Shown here one piece after another: positions 46,490-56,531 of a DNA stretch of 64,000 nucleotides (within the stretch, counting starts at the first letter, position 1; every line of letters starts with the position of its first letter). Both the position numbers and the translations under genes were made by a program. Origin of the DNA: Marinobacter sp. LQ44 (lineage in GTDB: Bacteria; Pseudomonadota; Gammaproteobacteria; Pseudomonadales; Oleiphilaceae); the NCBI RefSeq assembly GCF_001447155.2, contig NZ_CP014754.1, positions 3,844,001 to 3,908,000 on the forward strand, read 5' to 3'. The notes below the pieces were generated by a model. The model did not search any database and was not told where the DNA came from. It saw only the letters and a program-made list of their open reading frames with translations.

Positions 46490-47322
46490 GCGAGTCAATT
46501 GATGTAACCGGCCGCTTGCGTAAGATGCCGGCGCAAGCTGGCGATCCGGTGGCCTACACCCTGGCCGTGGGTGACACCCGCATTCCCCTGAACGACCTGA
46601 TTGGCCAGAAGGTGCGACTGGACTTTGACGGTGTGATTCGCTGTATCCACTGTGACCGCGCCACCAAGAAGAGTTTTAACCAGGGCTACTGTTATCCCTG
46701 TTTCCGCAAACTCGCTGCCTGTGACAGTTGCATCATGAGTCCTGAGAAGTGCCATTACCATCTGGGTACCTGCCGGGAGCCCGAGTGGGGCGAGGCGAAT
46801 TGCATGGTGGAGCACGTGGTCTACCTGGCCAATTCCAGTGGCTTGAAGGTGGGTATTACCCGGGGCTCGCAAGTGCCGACTCGCTGGATCGACCAGGGCG
46901 CGGTGACAGCCATTCCCATGCTGAGGGTAGCCAGCCGTTACCTGTCCGGTCTGGTGGAAGCAGCGTGCAAGAGCCATGTGGCGGATCGGACCAACTGGCG
47001 TGCGATGCTCAAGGGTGATGTGCCAGAGCTGGACCTGGTTCAGGAGCGCCGGAAAATGCTGGAACTTATTGAAGACGAGTTGGCGCAAATACGGGCTCAA
47101 CATGGTGAGGACAGTATCCGGGTTGTGGACGAGGCCTCACTGGGGCTCGGTTATCCGGTTCAGGTGTGGCCGTCGAAAGTGAAAACCCATAATCTGGATA
47201 AAACCCCGGAAGTCGAAGGGCTGCTGGAGGGGGTTAAGGGCCAGTACCTGATGCTCGATACCGGTGTGATCAATATCCGAAAATTTACCGGCTACGAAGT
47301 CCGGTTCCGGGTTCTTGACTGA
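46486..47322 (+). CDS. DUF2797 zinc-ribbon-like protein
   Basis: 278 residues of the DUF2797 family. A cysteine-rich N-terminal part contains four CxxC-like elements: CIHC, CYPC, CDSC and CHYH with a following C (about residues 46-103), probably binding zinc. A GIY-YIG-like core follows (HVVYLANSSGLKVGITRGSQVPTRWIDQGAVTAIPMLRVASRYLSGLVEAACKSHVADRTNWR). The GIY-YIG resemblance is my reading and moderate; if correct, a nuclease-like fold is implied. The start is TTG overlapping the DUF1315 stop; ATG 46525 is the alternative but would break the coupling. Function unknown. Confidence 0.82.
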   Translation: MSESIDVTGRLRKMPAQAGDPVAYTLAVGDTRIPLNDLIGQKVRLDFDGVIRCIHCDRATKKSFNQGYCYPCFRKLAACDSCIMSPEKCHYHLGTCREPEWGEANCMVEHVVYLANSSGLKVGITRGSQVPTRWIDQGAVTAIPMLRVASRYLSGLVEAACKSHVADRTNWRAMLKGDVPELDLVQERRKMLELIEDELAQIRAQHGEDSIRVVDEASLGLGYPVQVWPSKVKTHNLDKTPEVEGLLEGVKGQYLMLDTGVINIRKFTGYEVRFRVLD

Positions 47323-47352
47323 GCGCGGAAGTTTACCGTCTGGAGAGTGTGA

Positions 47353-49995
47353 ATGCGTACCAACCAGCCACAAACCATCTACCTGAGCGAGTACCAGCCG
47401 CCGGCGTATCTGGTGGATCATGTTAACCTGCGCTTTGAGCTGTTTGAAGATGGCGCGCGGGTGCACAGTACCTTGTCCATGCGCCGCAATCCCGCCGCCA
47501 TGCAGAGTGGCTCCACACTGGAACTGGATGGCGACAGTCTAACCCTGGAATCACTGGCTCTGAACGGTCAGTCCCTGGCCAGTGATGAATATCGAAACGA
47601 GGGCGACAAGCTGGTAATTCCGACCGTGCCAGAGGCTTTCGAACTGACCGTAGTCACCTGGATCGAGCCGCAGAACAACACTCGCCTGGAAGGGCTGTAC
47701 AAATCATCGGGCATGTTCTGCACCCAGTGCGAGGCCGAGGGCTTCCGCTGCATCACCTATTATCCGGATCGGCCGGACGTGATGGCGCGTTTCCAGACCC
47801 GCGTTGAAGCCGATAAATCCGCCTACCCGGTATTGCTGTCCAATGGTAATCCTGTTGAGCAAGGTGATCTTGAGAACGGCCGTCACTTTGTCACCTGGGA
47901 AGACCCATTCCCGAAACCAGCCTACCTGTTTGCGTTGGTGGCGGGCGATCTCGTTGAGAAACGAGACACCTTTACAACCTGTTCCGGTCGCAACATAGAT
48001 CTGCGTATCTACGTGGAGGCGCGCAACGCACGCAAGTGCGATTACGCCATGGATGCGCTCAAGCGTTCGATGCGCTGGGATGAAGAGGTGTACGGCCGTG
48101 AGTACGATCTTGATATCTTCATGATCGTGGCAGTGGATGATTTCAATATGGGGGCCATGGAAAACAAAGGCCTGAACATTTTCAATTCATCCTGCGTGCT
48201 TGCCAGCCAGGACACGGCCACGGATGCCGCTTTCCAGCGCATCGAGGCCATTGTTGCCCATGAGTATTTCCATAACTGGTCCGGCAACCGGGTTACCTGC
48301 CGTGACTGGTTCCAGCTAAGCCTGAAAGAAGGCTTTACGGTGTTCCGGGATTCCCAGTTCTCGGCGGACATGGGGTCGCCCACCGTCAAGCGCATTGAAG
48401 ACGTTACCCTGCTGCGCACCGCTCAATTCGCCGAAGATGCCGGCCCCATGGCCCATCCGGTCCGGCCGGCCTCGTATATGGAGATTTCCAACTTCTACAC
48501 CCTTACCATTTATGAGAAAGGGGCGGAAGTTGTGCGGATGATTCACAACCTACTCGGCGCCGAGCTGTTCAGGAAGGGCAGTGACCTCTACTTTGACCGC
48601 CACGACGGCCAGGCCGTCACTACCGATGACTTTGTTAAAGCCATGGAAGACGCGTCGGGTCGCGACCTGGGCCAGTTCCGCCTGTGGTACGAACAGGCGG
48701 GCACGCCGGTGTTGGCGGTATCGGATCATTACGATGAGGTGCAGGGTGTGTACCGCCTGGATATCCGGCAGTCGGTTCCGGATACGCCCGGACAGTCCGG
48801 GAAAAAGCCGCAGCATATTCCGTTTGCGATCGGCCTGCTTGATTCCGAAGGGCAGCCGCTGCCTCTGAATATGGGGGCGGAGGACAGCAACGGTCCCGCT
48901 GAGCGGGTGCTTGAACTGACTGAGACGCAACACAGCTTTGAGTTCCATGGACTCAAGGAGCGGCCGGTGCCGTCGTTGCTGAGGGATTTTTCCGCCCCGG
49001 TGAGGGTTCATTACCCCTGGACCCGCGAACAGCTGTTGTTCCTGATGAGTCATGATCCGGATGGCTTTAACCGGTGGGATGCTGGCCAGAAACTGGCGGT
49101 CGATGTTATCCAGTCATTGGTTGACGCGCCTCAGGGCACGGAAATTGAACCACGGCTGGTGGAAGCCTATCGCCTGTTGTTGAACGATACCGAGTTGGAC
49201 CAGGCGCTTGTGGCCAAGATGCTGCTGTTGCCTTCGGAAGCCTATCTGATTGAGCTTTCCGAGCAGGCCGATGTGCCGGCCATTCATGACGCCCGGGAGC
49301 AGGTTCTGACGCATCTGGCCCAGGCGCTCCGCGATGACCTGTTGGCCTGTTATCAGCGCAACGCTGGTCAGGGCGATTACCAGCTGACGCCGGGTGCCAT
49401 CGCCCGTCGCAGCCTTCGTAATACAGCGTTGGCGTGGCTGCTGCACATTGATGATAAGCAGGGGCGGGCGCTGGCCGTTGAGCAGTTTGAGCAGGCGGAT
49501 AACATGACGGACCGGCTCGGCGCTTTGCGTGCCCTGGTAAATTCCGGTTTTGAATCGGATCGGATCAGGGCCCTGGCAGAATTCTTCGAGCGTTTCCAGG
49601 ATGACCCGCAGGTGGTTGAACTCTGGTTCTCGGTGCAGGCGTCCAGCGACCGGGCAGGGCAGTTGCCGCAGATCCAGGCATTGTTGGAGCATCCGGCCTT
49701 CGACTGGAAGAACCCCAACAAGGTGCGTTCTGTAGTCGGGGTGTTTGCTGGCCAGAACCTGGCAGCTTTCCATAAGCCGGGTGGCAGTGGTTACCGGTTC
49801 CTGGCGGACCAGGTGTGTCGACTGGACGACAGCAACCCGCAGATTGCTGCCCGGTTGGTGTCTCCGCTTACCCGGTGGAAGAAGTTTTCACCGCAATACA
49901 GCAGTCAGATGAAGACCGCCCTTGAGCGGATTCGTGACAAAACCGAGCTTTCACGAGACGTGTACGAGGTGGTTCACAAGAGCCTGGCGGACTGA
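47353..49995 (+). CDS. pepN: Aminopeptidase N
   Basis: M1-family zinc aminopeptidase that trims N-terminal residues from peptides in the cytoplasm. The substrate-binding GAMEN motif is in FNMGAMENKGLNIFN (about residue 265), the zinc site HExxH in VAHEYFHNWSGNRVTCRDWFQLSLKEGFTVF (about 302, with the third ligand glutamate in LKEG), and the C-terminal half is the helical DUF3458-type domain of proteobacterial PepN. 880 residues, matching E. coli PepN length. It starts 30 bases after the DUF2797 gene. An 8-bp inverted repeat with a 14-base loop follows the stop (50012-50041) but lacks a T-run. Confidence 0.96.
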   Translation: MRTNQPQTIYLSEYQPPAYLVDHVNLRFELFEDGARVHSTLSMRRNPAAMQSGSTLELDGDSLTLESLALNGQSLASDEYRNEGDKLVIPTVPEAFELTVVTWIEPQNNTRLEGLYKSSGMFCTQCEAEGFRCITYYPDRPDVMARFQTRVEADKSAYPVLLSNGNPVEQGDLENGRHFVTWEDPFPKPAYLFALVAGDLVEKRDTFTTCSGRNIDLRIYVEARNARKCDYAMDALKRSMRWDEEVYGREYDLDIFMIVAVDDFNMGAMENKGLNIFNSSCVLASQDTATDAAFQRIEAIVAHEYFHNWSGNRVTCRDWFQLSLKEGFTVFRDSQFSADMGSPTVKRIEDVTLLRTAQFAEDAGPMAHPVRPASYMEISNFYTLTIYEKGAEVVRMIHNLLGAELFRKGSDLYFDRHDGQAVTTDDFVKAMEDASGRDLGQFRLWYEQAGTPVLAVSDHYDEVQGVYRLDIRQSVPDTPGQSGKKPQHIPFAIGLLDSEGQPLPLNMGAEDSNGPAERVLELTETQHSFEFHGLKERPVPSLLRDFSAPVRVHYPWTREQLLFLMSHDPDGFNRWDAGQKLAVDVIQSLVDAPQGTEIEPRLVEAYRLLLNDTELDQALVAKMLLLPSEAYLIELSEQADVPAIHDAREQVLTHLAQALRDDLLACYQRNAGQGDYQLTPGAIARRSLRNTALAWLLHIDDKQGRALAVEQFEQADNMTDRLGALRALVNSGFESDRIRALAEFFERFQDDPQVVELWFSVQASSDRAGQLPQIQALLEHPAFDWKNPNKVRSVVGVFAGQNLAAFHKPGGSGYRFLADQVCRLDDSNPQIAARLVSPLTRWKKFSPQYSSQMKTALERIRDKTELSRDVYEVVHKSLAD

Positions 49996-50172
49996 CCCAG
50001 GCTCGTACCCTGGCTGTGATTGTAAAGCCGTCGTCACAGCCAGATACAAAATCGCACTTTCGGTCGATAGACAATGTTGCTCAATCGGCTAACCTGATGG
50101 AAAGTCTGCGATTACGTCAGACCATAACAATAAAGCCCTGTAGAGGCTCCCAGACGGATTTAAGGTTGCACA

Positions 50173-51561
50173 ATGAGATACAACAAGAACGCATTTTTTG
50201 GCGGGCTGCTTGCGCTTTCGTTTGCAGCTGCGCCGGTTCACGCCGCTGTGTCTGCCGCTGAGGCAAGCCGCCTCGGTCAGGACCTGACGCCCTTCGGGTC
50301 CATCAAGGCTGGCAATGAAGCTGGTACCATTCCTGCCTGGACTGGCGGGCTGACAGAGCCCCCGGCTGGTTATGAAGGCAGTGGGCAGCACCACATCAAC
50401 CCGTTCCCGGATGATGAGGTGTTGTTCACTATTACCGCCTCCAATATGGAACAGTACGATGAGTACCTGACCGATGGCGTCAGGGCCATGCTCCGTACCT
50501 ACCCAACTACTTTCCGTATTCCGGTGTACCAGTCGCGCCGCACCCATGCCGTGCCCGACTGGGTTGCCGAGAATACCCGCAAGAACGCAGTCAACGCGGA
50601 AATCGTCGGACAGGCCGAGGGGTTGAGTGGGGCGTTTGGCGGCTACCCGTTCCCAATCCTGCACGGTACGGATGAAGAAAAGGCCTGGCAGGTGGTCTGG
50701 AACCATCTGACCCGCTGGCGCGGTGTTTCCGTGACCCGTCGTTCCAGTGAAGTGGCGGTTCAGACCAACGGTGATTATGGTCTGGTGACCTCGCAGCAGG
50801 AAGCCTTTTTTAACTTCTACAACCCGGAAGGCAGCGAGGCCGATCTCGACAACGTCATTTTCTACTACCTCTCGTTCACCCAGTCTCCGCCCCGACTGGC
50901 CGGCGGTGCTATTCTGATTCACGAGACACTCAACCAGATTATCAACCCGCGTAATGGTTGGGGCTACAATGCTGGCCAGCGGCGGGTTCGCCGTGCACCG
51001 AACCTCGGGTACGATTCCCCGATCGCGGCGGCTGATAACCTGCGCACCGCGGATGACACCGATATTTTTAACGGTGCCATGGATCGCTACAACTGGAACT
51101 ACGAGGGTATTAGGGAAATATACATCCCTTATAACAACTACCGGATTGGCGAAAGAGGCACACCGTATTCCGAGGTTCTGGGTATTTCCCACCTGAATCC
51201 TGATCTGACCCGCTGGGAGCTGCACCGCGTGCACGTGGTAGAGGCTACCCTCAAGGAGGGCGAGCGGCACATTTACGGCAAGCGTCGTTTCTATGTGGAT
51301 GCGGACAGCTGGAATACCGTGCTGCTGGACCAGTACGACGGTCGTGGAGAGCTGTGGCGTGTGACCATGGGCATCCCCAAGAACTATTATGAGCTGCCCG
51401 GCGTGTGGACAGTGCTGGACGTATACCACGACCTTCAGGCTCGCCGTTACCACGTGCTGGGTCTGGATACGGAAGAATCCGGTACTCGGGTGTTTACCGA
51501 CGACGTACCGAATAAACGTTATTTCTCACCGGCCTCGCTGCGCCGGCGGAGTGTACGCTAA
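50173..51561 (+). CDS. DUF1329 periplasmic/outer-membrane-associated protein
   Basis: 462 residues with a signal peptide (MRYNKNAFFGGLLALSFAAAPVHAA, cleavage after VHA). The mature part has the DUF1329 pattern: LTPFGSIKAGNEAGTIPAWTGGLTEPPAGY at the start, MLRTYPTTFRIPVYQSRRTHAVPDWV, and GQRRVRRAPNLGYDSPIAAADNLRTADDTDIFNGAMDRYNWNYEG. DUF1329 resembles the LolA/LolB fold and is expected to bind a lipid-like ligand in the periplasm. It heads a group with a YCF48-like protein and an RND/MMPL transporter, a set repeatedly found in Marinobacter and Pseudomonas, usually with a DUF1302 outer-membrane protein that is not in this window. Confidence 0.9.
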   Translation: MRYNKNAFFGGLLALSFAAAPVHAAVSAAEASRLGQDLTPFGSIKAGNEAGTIPAWTGGLTEPPAGYEGSGQHHINPFPDDEVLFTITASNMEQYDEYLTDGVRAMLRTYPTTFRIPVYQSRRTHAVPDWVAENTRKNAVNAEIVGQAEGLSGAFGGYPFPILHGTDEEKAWQVVWNHLTRWRGVSVTRRSSEVAVQTNGDYGLVTSQQEAFFNFYNPEGSEADLDNVIFYYLSFTQSPPRLAGGAILIHETLNQIINPRNGWGYNAGQRRVRRAPNLGYDSPIAAADNLRTADDTDIFNGAMDRYNWNYEGIREIYIPYNNYRIGERGTPYSEVLGISHLNPDLTRWELHRVHVVEATLKEGERHIYGKRRFYVDADSWNTVLLDQYDGRGELWRVTMGIPKNYYELPGVWTVLDVYHDLQARRYHVLGLDTEESGTRVFTDDVPNKRYFSPASLRRRSVR

Positions 51562-51701
51562 GGACTCGGCGCACAGTCTTATCCCGGAGTGGCAGTAGTG
51601 GTACCAGAGATACCGGCGGCCTCATGGCTGCCGGTTTGTTTGTGCTGCTGCGAGGCTCAGGGATAACGCAACAAGATACAATCAACGTAAAGGCAATTTG
51701 A

Positions 51702-52850
51702 ATGGCTAATAGGTTCATATGCGAGACACTGGGGTCTGCCTGTCTGGGGTTCTCCATGGTACTGGCAGCCCCCGCGGCATTTGCGGTGCCAGATATTCTT
51801 GAAACTCCTGCCCGCCCGACACTGCTGGCGCCGGAATCGTTGCTGAACGACGCAACCCGTGCCGGCGAGCGGATTGTTGCTGTTGGAGAGCGTGGGCACG
51901 TGATCTTCTCGGATGATGAGGGGCGTACCTGGGTGCAGGGCGCCGTGCCGGTTTCCGTGACACTCAATGCTGTGGACTTTGGCACCGAGCAGCACGGCTG
52001 GGCGGTTGGCCATAGTGGGGTGGTACTGCACTCCTCGGATGGTGGCGAGAACTGGACCTTGCAGCTTGATGGCATCCAGGCAGCCGAATTGGCCATAGAG
52101 AGCAAACAAGCGCAGATTGCCGAACTCGAGGAGCAGATTGAGCAGGCACCTGAAGACGAAAAGACGGACCTTGAATGGGCGCTGGATGATCTCTTTTTCA
52201 CCCTGGAGAACATGCAGGCGGATATGGATGTCGGGCCGGTTAACCCGTTCCTGGATGTCTGGTTTGAAGATGACAGCCACGGTTTTGTGGTTGGTGCTTA
52301 CGGCATGATCCTGAGAACCCAGGACGGCGGTGAAACCTGGGAAGACTGGGCGCCGAATCTGGATAACCCACAGAGTTTTCATATTAACAGCATCACCCAG
52401 GTTACCGGTGGTGCCCTGGTAGCAGTTGGTGAAGCCGGGCAGATCCATGTGTCCGTGGACGGTGGCGATACCTGGGAACGCCGTGAAAGCCCCTATGAGG
52501 GATCTTTGTTTGGGGTTATGGGAACTGGCCAGGTTAACGAAGTCTTGACGTTTGGTCTGCGGGGCAACACCTTCCGCTCGACCGACCTTGGCCGCAGCTG
52601 GACAGTGGTTCCCAACGAGGGCGGCGCAACCATTAATAACGGTGCGGTTGCAGACGACGGCAGGATTACCCTGGTGGGCAATGGTGGCGCCGTGCTTATG
52701 AGTACCAATGGCGGCGAGAGCTTCCGGGTGTACTTCCGGAACGATCGGGAAGGTGTGATGGCCGTTGTTCCCCTGCAAGGAACCAATCTTCTTCTGGTTG
52801 GCGAGGGCGGTGTCAAGTTCACCGACGCTCGTGGCCGGAATCCGAATTAA
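51702..52850 (+). CDS. YCF48/Hcf136-like beta-propeller protein
   Basis: 382 residues with a signal peptide (MANRFICETLGSACLGFSMVLAAPAAFA). The mature part shows repeated beta-propeller blades with the BNR-like pattern S-x-D-x-G-x-T-W: FSDDEGRTWVQG, HSSDGGENWTLQ, TQDGGETWEDW, SVDGGDTWERR, STDLGRSWTVV and STNGGESFRV. A helical insertion (IQAAELAIESKQAQIAELEEQIEQAPEDEKTDLEWALDDLFFTLENMQ) interrupts blades two and three. In plants and cyanobacteria Ycf48 assists photosystem II assembly; in heterotrophs its role is unknown and the link with RND and DUF1329 suggests export of a hydrophobic compound or assembly of that exporter. The RND gene follows after 46 bases. Confidence 0.85.
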   Translation: MANRFICETLGSACLGFSMVLAAPAAFAVPDILETPARPTLLAPESLLNDATRAGERIVAVGERGHVIFSDDEGRTWVQGAVPVSVTLNAVDFGTEQHGWAVGHSGVVLHSSDGGENWTLQLDGIQAAELAIESKQAQIAELEEQIEQAPEDEKTDLEWALDDLFFTLENMQADMDVGPVNPFLDVWFEDDSHGFVVGAYGMILRTQDGGETWEDWAPNLDNPQSFHINSITQVTGGALVAVGEAGQIHVSVDGGDTWERRESPYEGSLFGVMGTGQVNEVLTFGLRGNTFRSTDLGRSWTVVPNEGGATINNGAVADDGRITLVGNGGAVLMSTNGGESFRVYFRNDREGVMAVVPLQGTNLLLVGEGGVKFTDARGRNPN

Positions 52851-52896
52851 CGCCCTGGTGTGGCATCAACAGATTAATGGATAGAGGGGCTTTTTA

Positions 52897-55281
52897 ATGT
52901 CTAACCCGATGCACGACAGGGGTGAACATTACCTGACAACGCCAAAGGCGGAGCCGTTTCTCGAGCGGCTGATTTTCAATAACCGGGCACCGATCCTGGT
53001 TGCGTTTTTCATTCTGACGCTGTTCCTTGGCTATAACGCCGTCAAGATCCAGCCAGATGCGAGTTTCGAGCGGATGATTCCGCTTGAGCATCCTTACATC
53101 GTCAATATGCTCGAACACCGGGACGATCTGGAGAACCTCGGTAACTTTGTCCGGATTGCGGTGGCCGTGGAAGAAGGCGATATCTTTACCGCTGAGTACA
53201 TGGAAACCCTGCGGCAGATTACTGACGAGGTGTTTTACCTGAATGGGGTAGACCGTTCCGGCCTCAAGTCGCTGTGGACCTCCAACGTACGCTGGGTAGA
53301 GGTAACAGAGCAGGGCTTTCAGGGTGGCACGGTCATTCCTGACGGCTACGACGGTTCTCGTGAAAGCCTGGAGCAGTTGCGCCAGAACATCCTGCGTTCC
53401 AACGAAGTAGGGCGCCTGATTTCCGATAACTTCCGTTCCTCCATCGTTTACGCGCCACTGTACGAGAAGAACCCGGAAACCGGAGAAGCGCTGGATTATG
53501 GTGAGTTCTCACGCCAGCTCGAAGAAAAGATTCGCGATAAGTACGGAGCGGAAAATCCTAACATCAATATCCACATTGTCGGTTTCGCCAAGAAAGTGGG
53601 TGATCTGATTGAGGGTATTGCCTCCATTGCCTGGTTTGCGGGGATCACCATCCTGCTGACCACGCTGCTGTTGTTCTGGTACTCCCGTTGTATCGCAGGC
53701 ACCCTGGTGCCGGTGTTCACATCGATCATTGCGGTGGTCTGGCAGCTTGGTACCCTCAAGCTGCTGGGTTACGGGCTGGACCCATACTCGGTGCTGGTTC
53801 CGTTCCTGGTCTTCGCGATCGGTATCAGTCACGGCGTGCAGATCGTCAACGCCATGGCCGTCGAGGCAGGTAAAGGCTTTGATGCCATCACCTCGGCCAG
53901 GCTTGCGTTCCGGGCCCTGTATATTCCGGGCATGCTGGCGCTGATTTCCGATGCCTTCGGCTTCCTGACCCTGGTGTTTATCGAAATTGACGTTATCCGT
54001 GACCTGGCCATTGCGGCCGGTCTGGGTGTGGCGTTCGTGATCATCACCAACCTGGTGCTGCACGTACTGATTATGTCTTACATCGGCATCTCCAAGGGCG
54101 GTGTCCGGCATGTGCAGAATCACGGGGAAAAACAGGATCGCAAATGGCGGGTCATGTCGTACTTCTCCCATCCAGGCGTTGCGCCGATTTCCCTGCTGAT
54201 TGCGGTGATTGGTCTTGGTCTGGGTCTTTACTACAAGCAGGACCTCAAGGTTGGTGACCTGGACGAAGGTGCGCCGGAGCTGCGCCCGGATTCCCGCTAC
54301 AACAAGGATAACTCCTTCATCATCAACAACTACTCCACCAGTGCTGACGTTCTGGTGGTGATGGTGAAAACCCAGGAAGAGCAGTGCACCCAGTACAACG
54401 TATTGCGCGCGATGGATCGCCTGCAGTGGGAGCTGCAGAACACTCCGGGCGTGCAGAGCTCTGCTTCCCTGGCGGATGTTTCCAAGATGGTGACCAAGGC
54501 GCTGAACGAGGGTAGCTGGAAGTGGTACGAGATCTCCCGTAACCAGACCATCATCAACGCTTCTATTCGTGAGGCCCCGGCAGGCCTGATCAACACCACC
54601 TGTGACCTGACGCCGGTGCTGGTGTTCCTGGAAGACCACAAGGCGGAAACCCTGCAGACCGTGGTTGACCGTGTTGAGGAGTTTGCCGATAACTTCAATA
54701 ACGACGAGCACACTTTCCTGCTCGCCGCAGGTAACGCCGGTATTGAGGCCGCTACCAACGAAGTTATTGCTAATGCCAAAGACATCATGTTGCTGCTGGT
54801 TTACAGCGTGGTGAGCTTGCTGTGTTTCCTGACCTTCCGGTCGATCCGCGCGGTGGCGTGTATCGTGATTCCGCTGGGCCTGACCTCCATCCTGTGTGAG
54901 GCAATCATGGCGGTCTCGGGTATCGGTATCAAAGTGGCGACTCTGCCGGTGATCGCATTGGGGGTAGGTATCGGTGTCGACTACGGTATCTACATCTACA
55001 GCAAGCTGGAGAAGTTCCTGCTGGAAGGCAAGACACTCCAGGACGCCTACTACGAGACCCTGCGCTCAACCGGTAAGGCGGTTATCTTTACCGGTGTGAC
55101 TCTGGGTATTGGTGTGGTGACCTGGATCTTCTCGCCGATCAAGTTCCAGGCGGATATGGGCTTCCTGCTGTTCTTCATGTTCCTCTGGAACATGGTGGGC
55201 GCCATTTGGCTTCTGCCCGCACTGGCGCGCTTCCTGTTGCGCCCGGACAAAATGCTTGCCAAGGCAAGAGCGGCGAAATAA
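52897..55281 (+). CDS. RND/MMPL-family transporter
   Basis: 794 residues, 12 membrane segments in two halves (TM1 near 34-52, then 2-6 near 235-410; TM7 near 425-445, then 8-12 near 625-785) with two large periplasmic loops. Typical MMPL features: FERMIPLEHPYIVNM after TM1 and FAIGISHGVQIVNAMAVEAGKGFDA and ALGVGIGVDYGIYIYSKLEKFL in TM4 and TM10. The family exports lipids, hopanoids and other hydrophobic molecules. Last of the DUF1329-YCF48-RND group and closed by a strong terminator. The substrate is not evident. Confidence 0.9.
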   Translation: MSNPMHDRGEHYLTTPKAEPFLERLIFNNRAPILVAFFILTLFLGYNAVKIQPDASFERMIPLEHPYIVNMLEHRDDLENLGNFVRIAVAVEEGDIFTAEYMETLRQITDEVFYLNGVDRSGLKSLWTSNVRWVEVTEQGFQGGTVIPDGYDGSRESLEQLRQNILRSNEVGRLISDNFRSSIVYAPLYEKNPETGEALDYGEFSRQLEEKIRDKYGAENPNINIHIVGFAKKVGDLIEGIASIAWFAGITILLTTLLLFWYSRCIAGTLVPVFTSIIAVVWQLGTLKLLGYGLDPYSVLVPFLVFAIGISHGVQIVNAMAVEAGKGFDAITSARLAFRALYIPGMLALISDAFGFLTLVFIEIDVIRDLAIAAGLGVAFVIITNLVLHVLIMSYIGISKGGVRHVQNHGEKQDRKWRVMSYFSHPGVAPISLLIAVIGLGLGLYYKQDLKVGDLDEGAPELRPDSRYNKDNSFIINNYSTSADVLVVMVKTQEEQCTQYNVLRAMDRLQWELQNTPGVQSSASLADVSKMVTKALNEGSWKWYEISRNQTIINASIREAPAGLINTTCDLTPVLVFLEDHKAETLQTVVDRVEEFADNFNNDEHTFLLAAGNAGIEAATNEVIANAKDIMLLLVYSVVSLLCFLTFRSIRAVACIVIPLGLTSILCEAIMAVSGIGIKVATLPVIALGVGIGVDYGIYIYSKLEKFLLEGKTLQDAYYETLRSTGKAVIFTGVTLGIGVVTWIFSPIKFQADMGFLLFFMFLWNMVGAIWLLPALARFLLRPDKMLAKARAAK

Positions 55282-55300
55282 TCGCCGGAACTGCAAAAAA

Positions 55301-55322
55301 GCCCGCACTCGCGGGCTTTTTT
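55301..55322 (+). terminator. Terminator after the RND transporter gene
   Basis: Stem GCCCGC (55301-55306) and GCGGGC (55311-55316), 4-base loop, six T after it and six A before it, so it can work in both directions. Confidence 0.92.
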
Positions 55323-55466
55323 GTTGCTGGGTCAGGCGGTTAGCGAGCTAATGCACTCTTTATTTATGGCCCGAAGTGGTCTATGTTCTTAAACGACCGG
55401 GATGTTTGCCCGCACTTTGAGACGGGCAACTGACAATAAAGACCAAGAAAAGAAGGAAGAGCACAC

Positions 55467-56450
55467 ATGACACTAAAACTCAAAGCGTCCGCGTTTGCCG
55501 TTGCTGCCGCCGTGAGCCTCGGGGCCGCATCGACAGCCGTTTCCGCCCAGGAACAGCGCTTCGTGACCATCGGCACAGGCGGCGTGACCGGTGTGTACTA
55601 TCCCGCTGGTGGCGCCATCTGCCGGCTGGTGAACATGGATAGGAAAGCACACGGTATTCGCTGCTCTGTCGAGAGCACCGGTGGTTCCGTGTACAACCTG
55701 AACGCCATTCGCGGGGGTGAGCTTGATCTGGCGGTGGCCCAGTCCGACTGGCAGTTCCACGCATACAACGGCACCAGCCAGTTTGAAGACGCCGGCAAGA
55801 ACGAGAAGTTGCGGGCTGTTTTCTCACTGCATCCGGAGCCGTTCACCGTGGTAGCGAGCAAGGGCTCTGGCATCAAGAACTTTGAAGACCTGGAGGGCAA
55901 GCGGGTATCCGTGGGCAACCCGGGTTCCGGCCAACGCGCAACCGCTGAAGTTCTGATGGACGAAATGGGCTGGGGTATGGACAAGTTTGCCCTGGCGGCG
56001 GAAATCAAGGCGGCGGAGCAGTCCCAGGCTCTGTGTGATGGCAACATTGATGCTTTCTTCTACACCGTTGGCCACCCCTCCGGTGCCATCAAGGAAGCCA
56101 CCACCTCCTGTGACAGTGTTTTGGTAAACGTGGACAATGCCGCCAGCAAGAAGCTGATCGACGACAATCCGTACTACCGGAAAGCCGTTATTCCGGGTGG
56201 AATGTACCGTGGGTCTGACCAGGACGTAACCACTTTCGGTGTGGCAGCAACCTTTGTGTCGTCAACCGATGTGGCAGACGATGTGGTTTATGAAGTGGTT
56301 AAAGCGGTCTTTGAGAACTTTGACAGCTTCAAGCGCCTGCATCCTGCGTTCGGTAACCTGAAGAAGGAAGAGATGGTCTCTGACGCCCTGAGTGCGCCTC
56401 TGCACCCGGGTGCCGCCAAGTACTATCGTGAGGCTGGCCTGATCGACTGA
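55467..56450 (+). CDS. TAXI-family TRAP transporter substrate-binding protein
   Basis: 327 residues with a signal peptide ([27 protein letters not shown], cleavage after VSA). TAXI-type pattern: [26 protein letters not shown], then [33 protein letters not shown] and [26 protein letters not shown]. It binds the solute in the periplasm for the fused permease encoded 81 bases downstream. TAXI systems are linked to glutamate, aspartate or other dicarboxylates, but the ligand here cannot be read. GGAAGAG precedes the ATG. Confidence 0.92.
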   Translation: MTLKLKASAFAVAAAVSLGAASTAVSAQEQRFVTIGTGGVTGVYYPAGGAICRLVNMDRKAHGIRCSVESTGGSVYNLNAIRGGELDLAVAQSDWQFHAYNGTSQFEDAGKNEKLRAVFSLHPEPFTVVASKGSGIKNFEDLEGKRVSVGNPGSGQRATAEVLMDEMGWGMDKFALAAEIKAAEQSQALCDGNIDAFFYTVGHPSGAIKEATTSCDSVLVNVDNAASKKLIDDNPYYRKAVIPGGMYRGSDQDVTTFGVAATFVSSTDVADDVVYEVVKAVFENFDSFKRLHPAFGNLKKEEMVSDALSAPLHPGAAKYYREAGLID

Positions 56451-56531
56451 TCCGGCCCGTCGCCGGCAGGGCGGGCGTCCGGCCCGCTCTGCTGATTCCA
56501 ACCAGGTTATCTCCCATCACAGGTACATTCT

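Noticed and set aside
50012..50041. Inverted repeat GGCTGTGA/TCACAGCC after pepN as a terminator
   Set aside because: Loop of 14 bases and no T-run; function undetermined.
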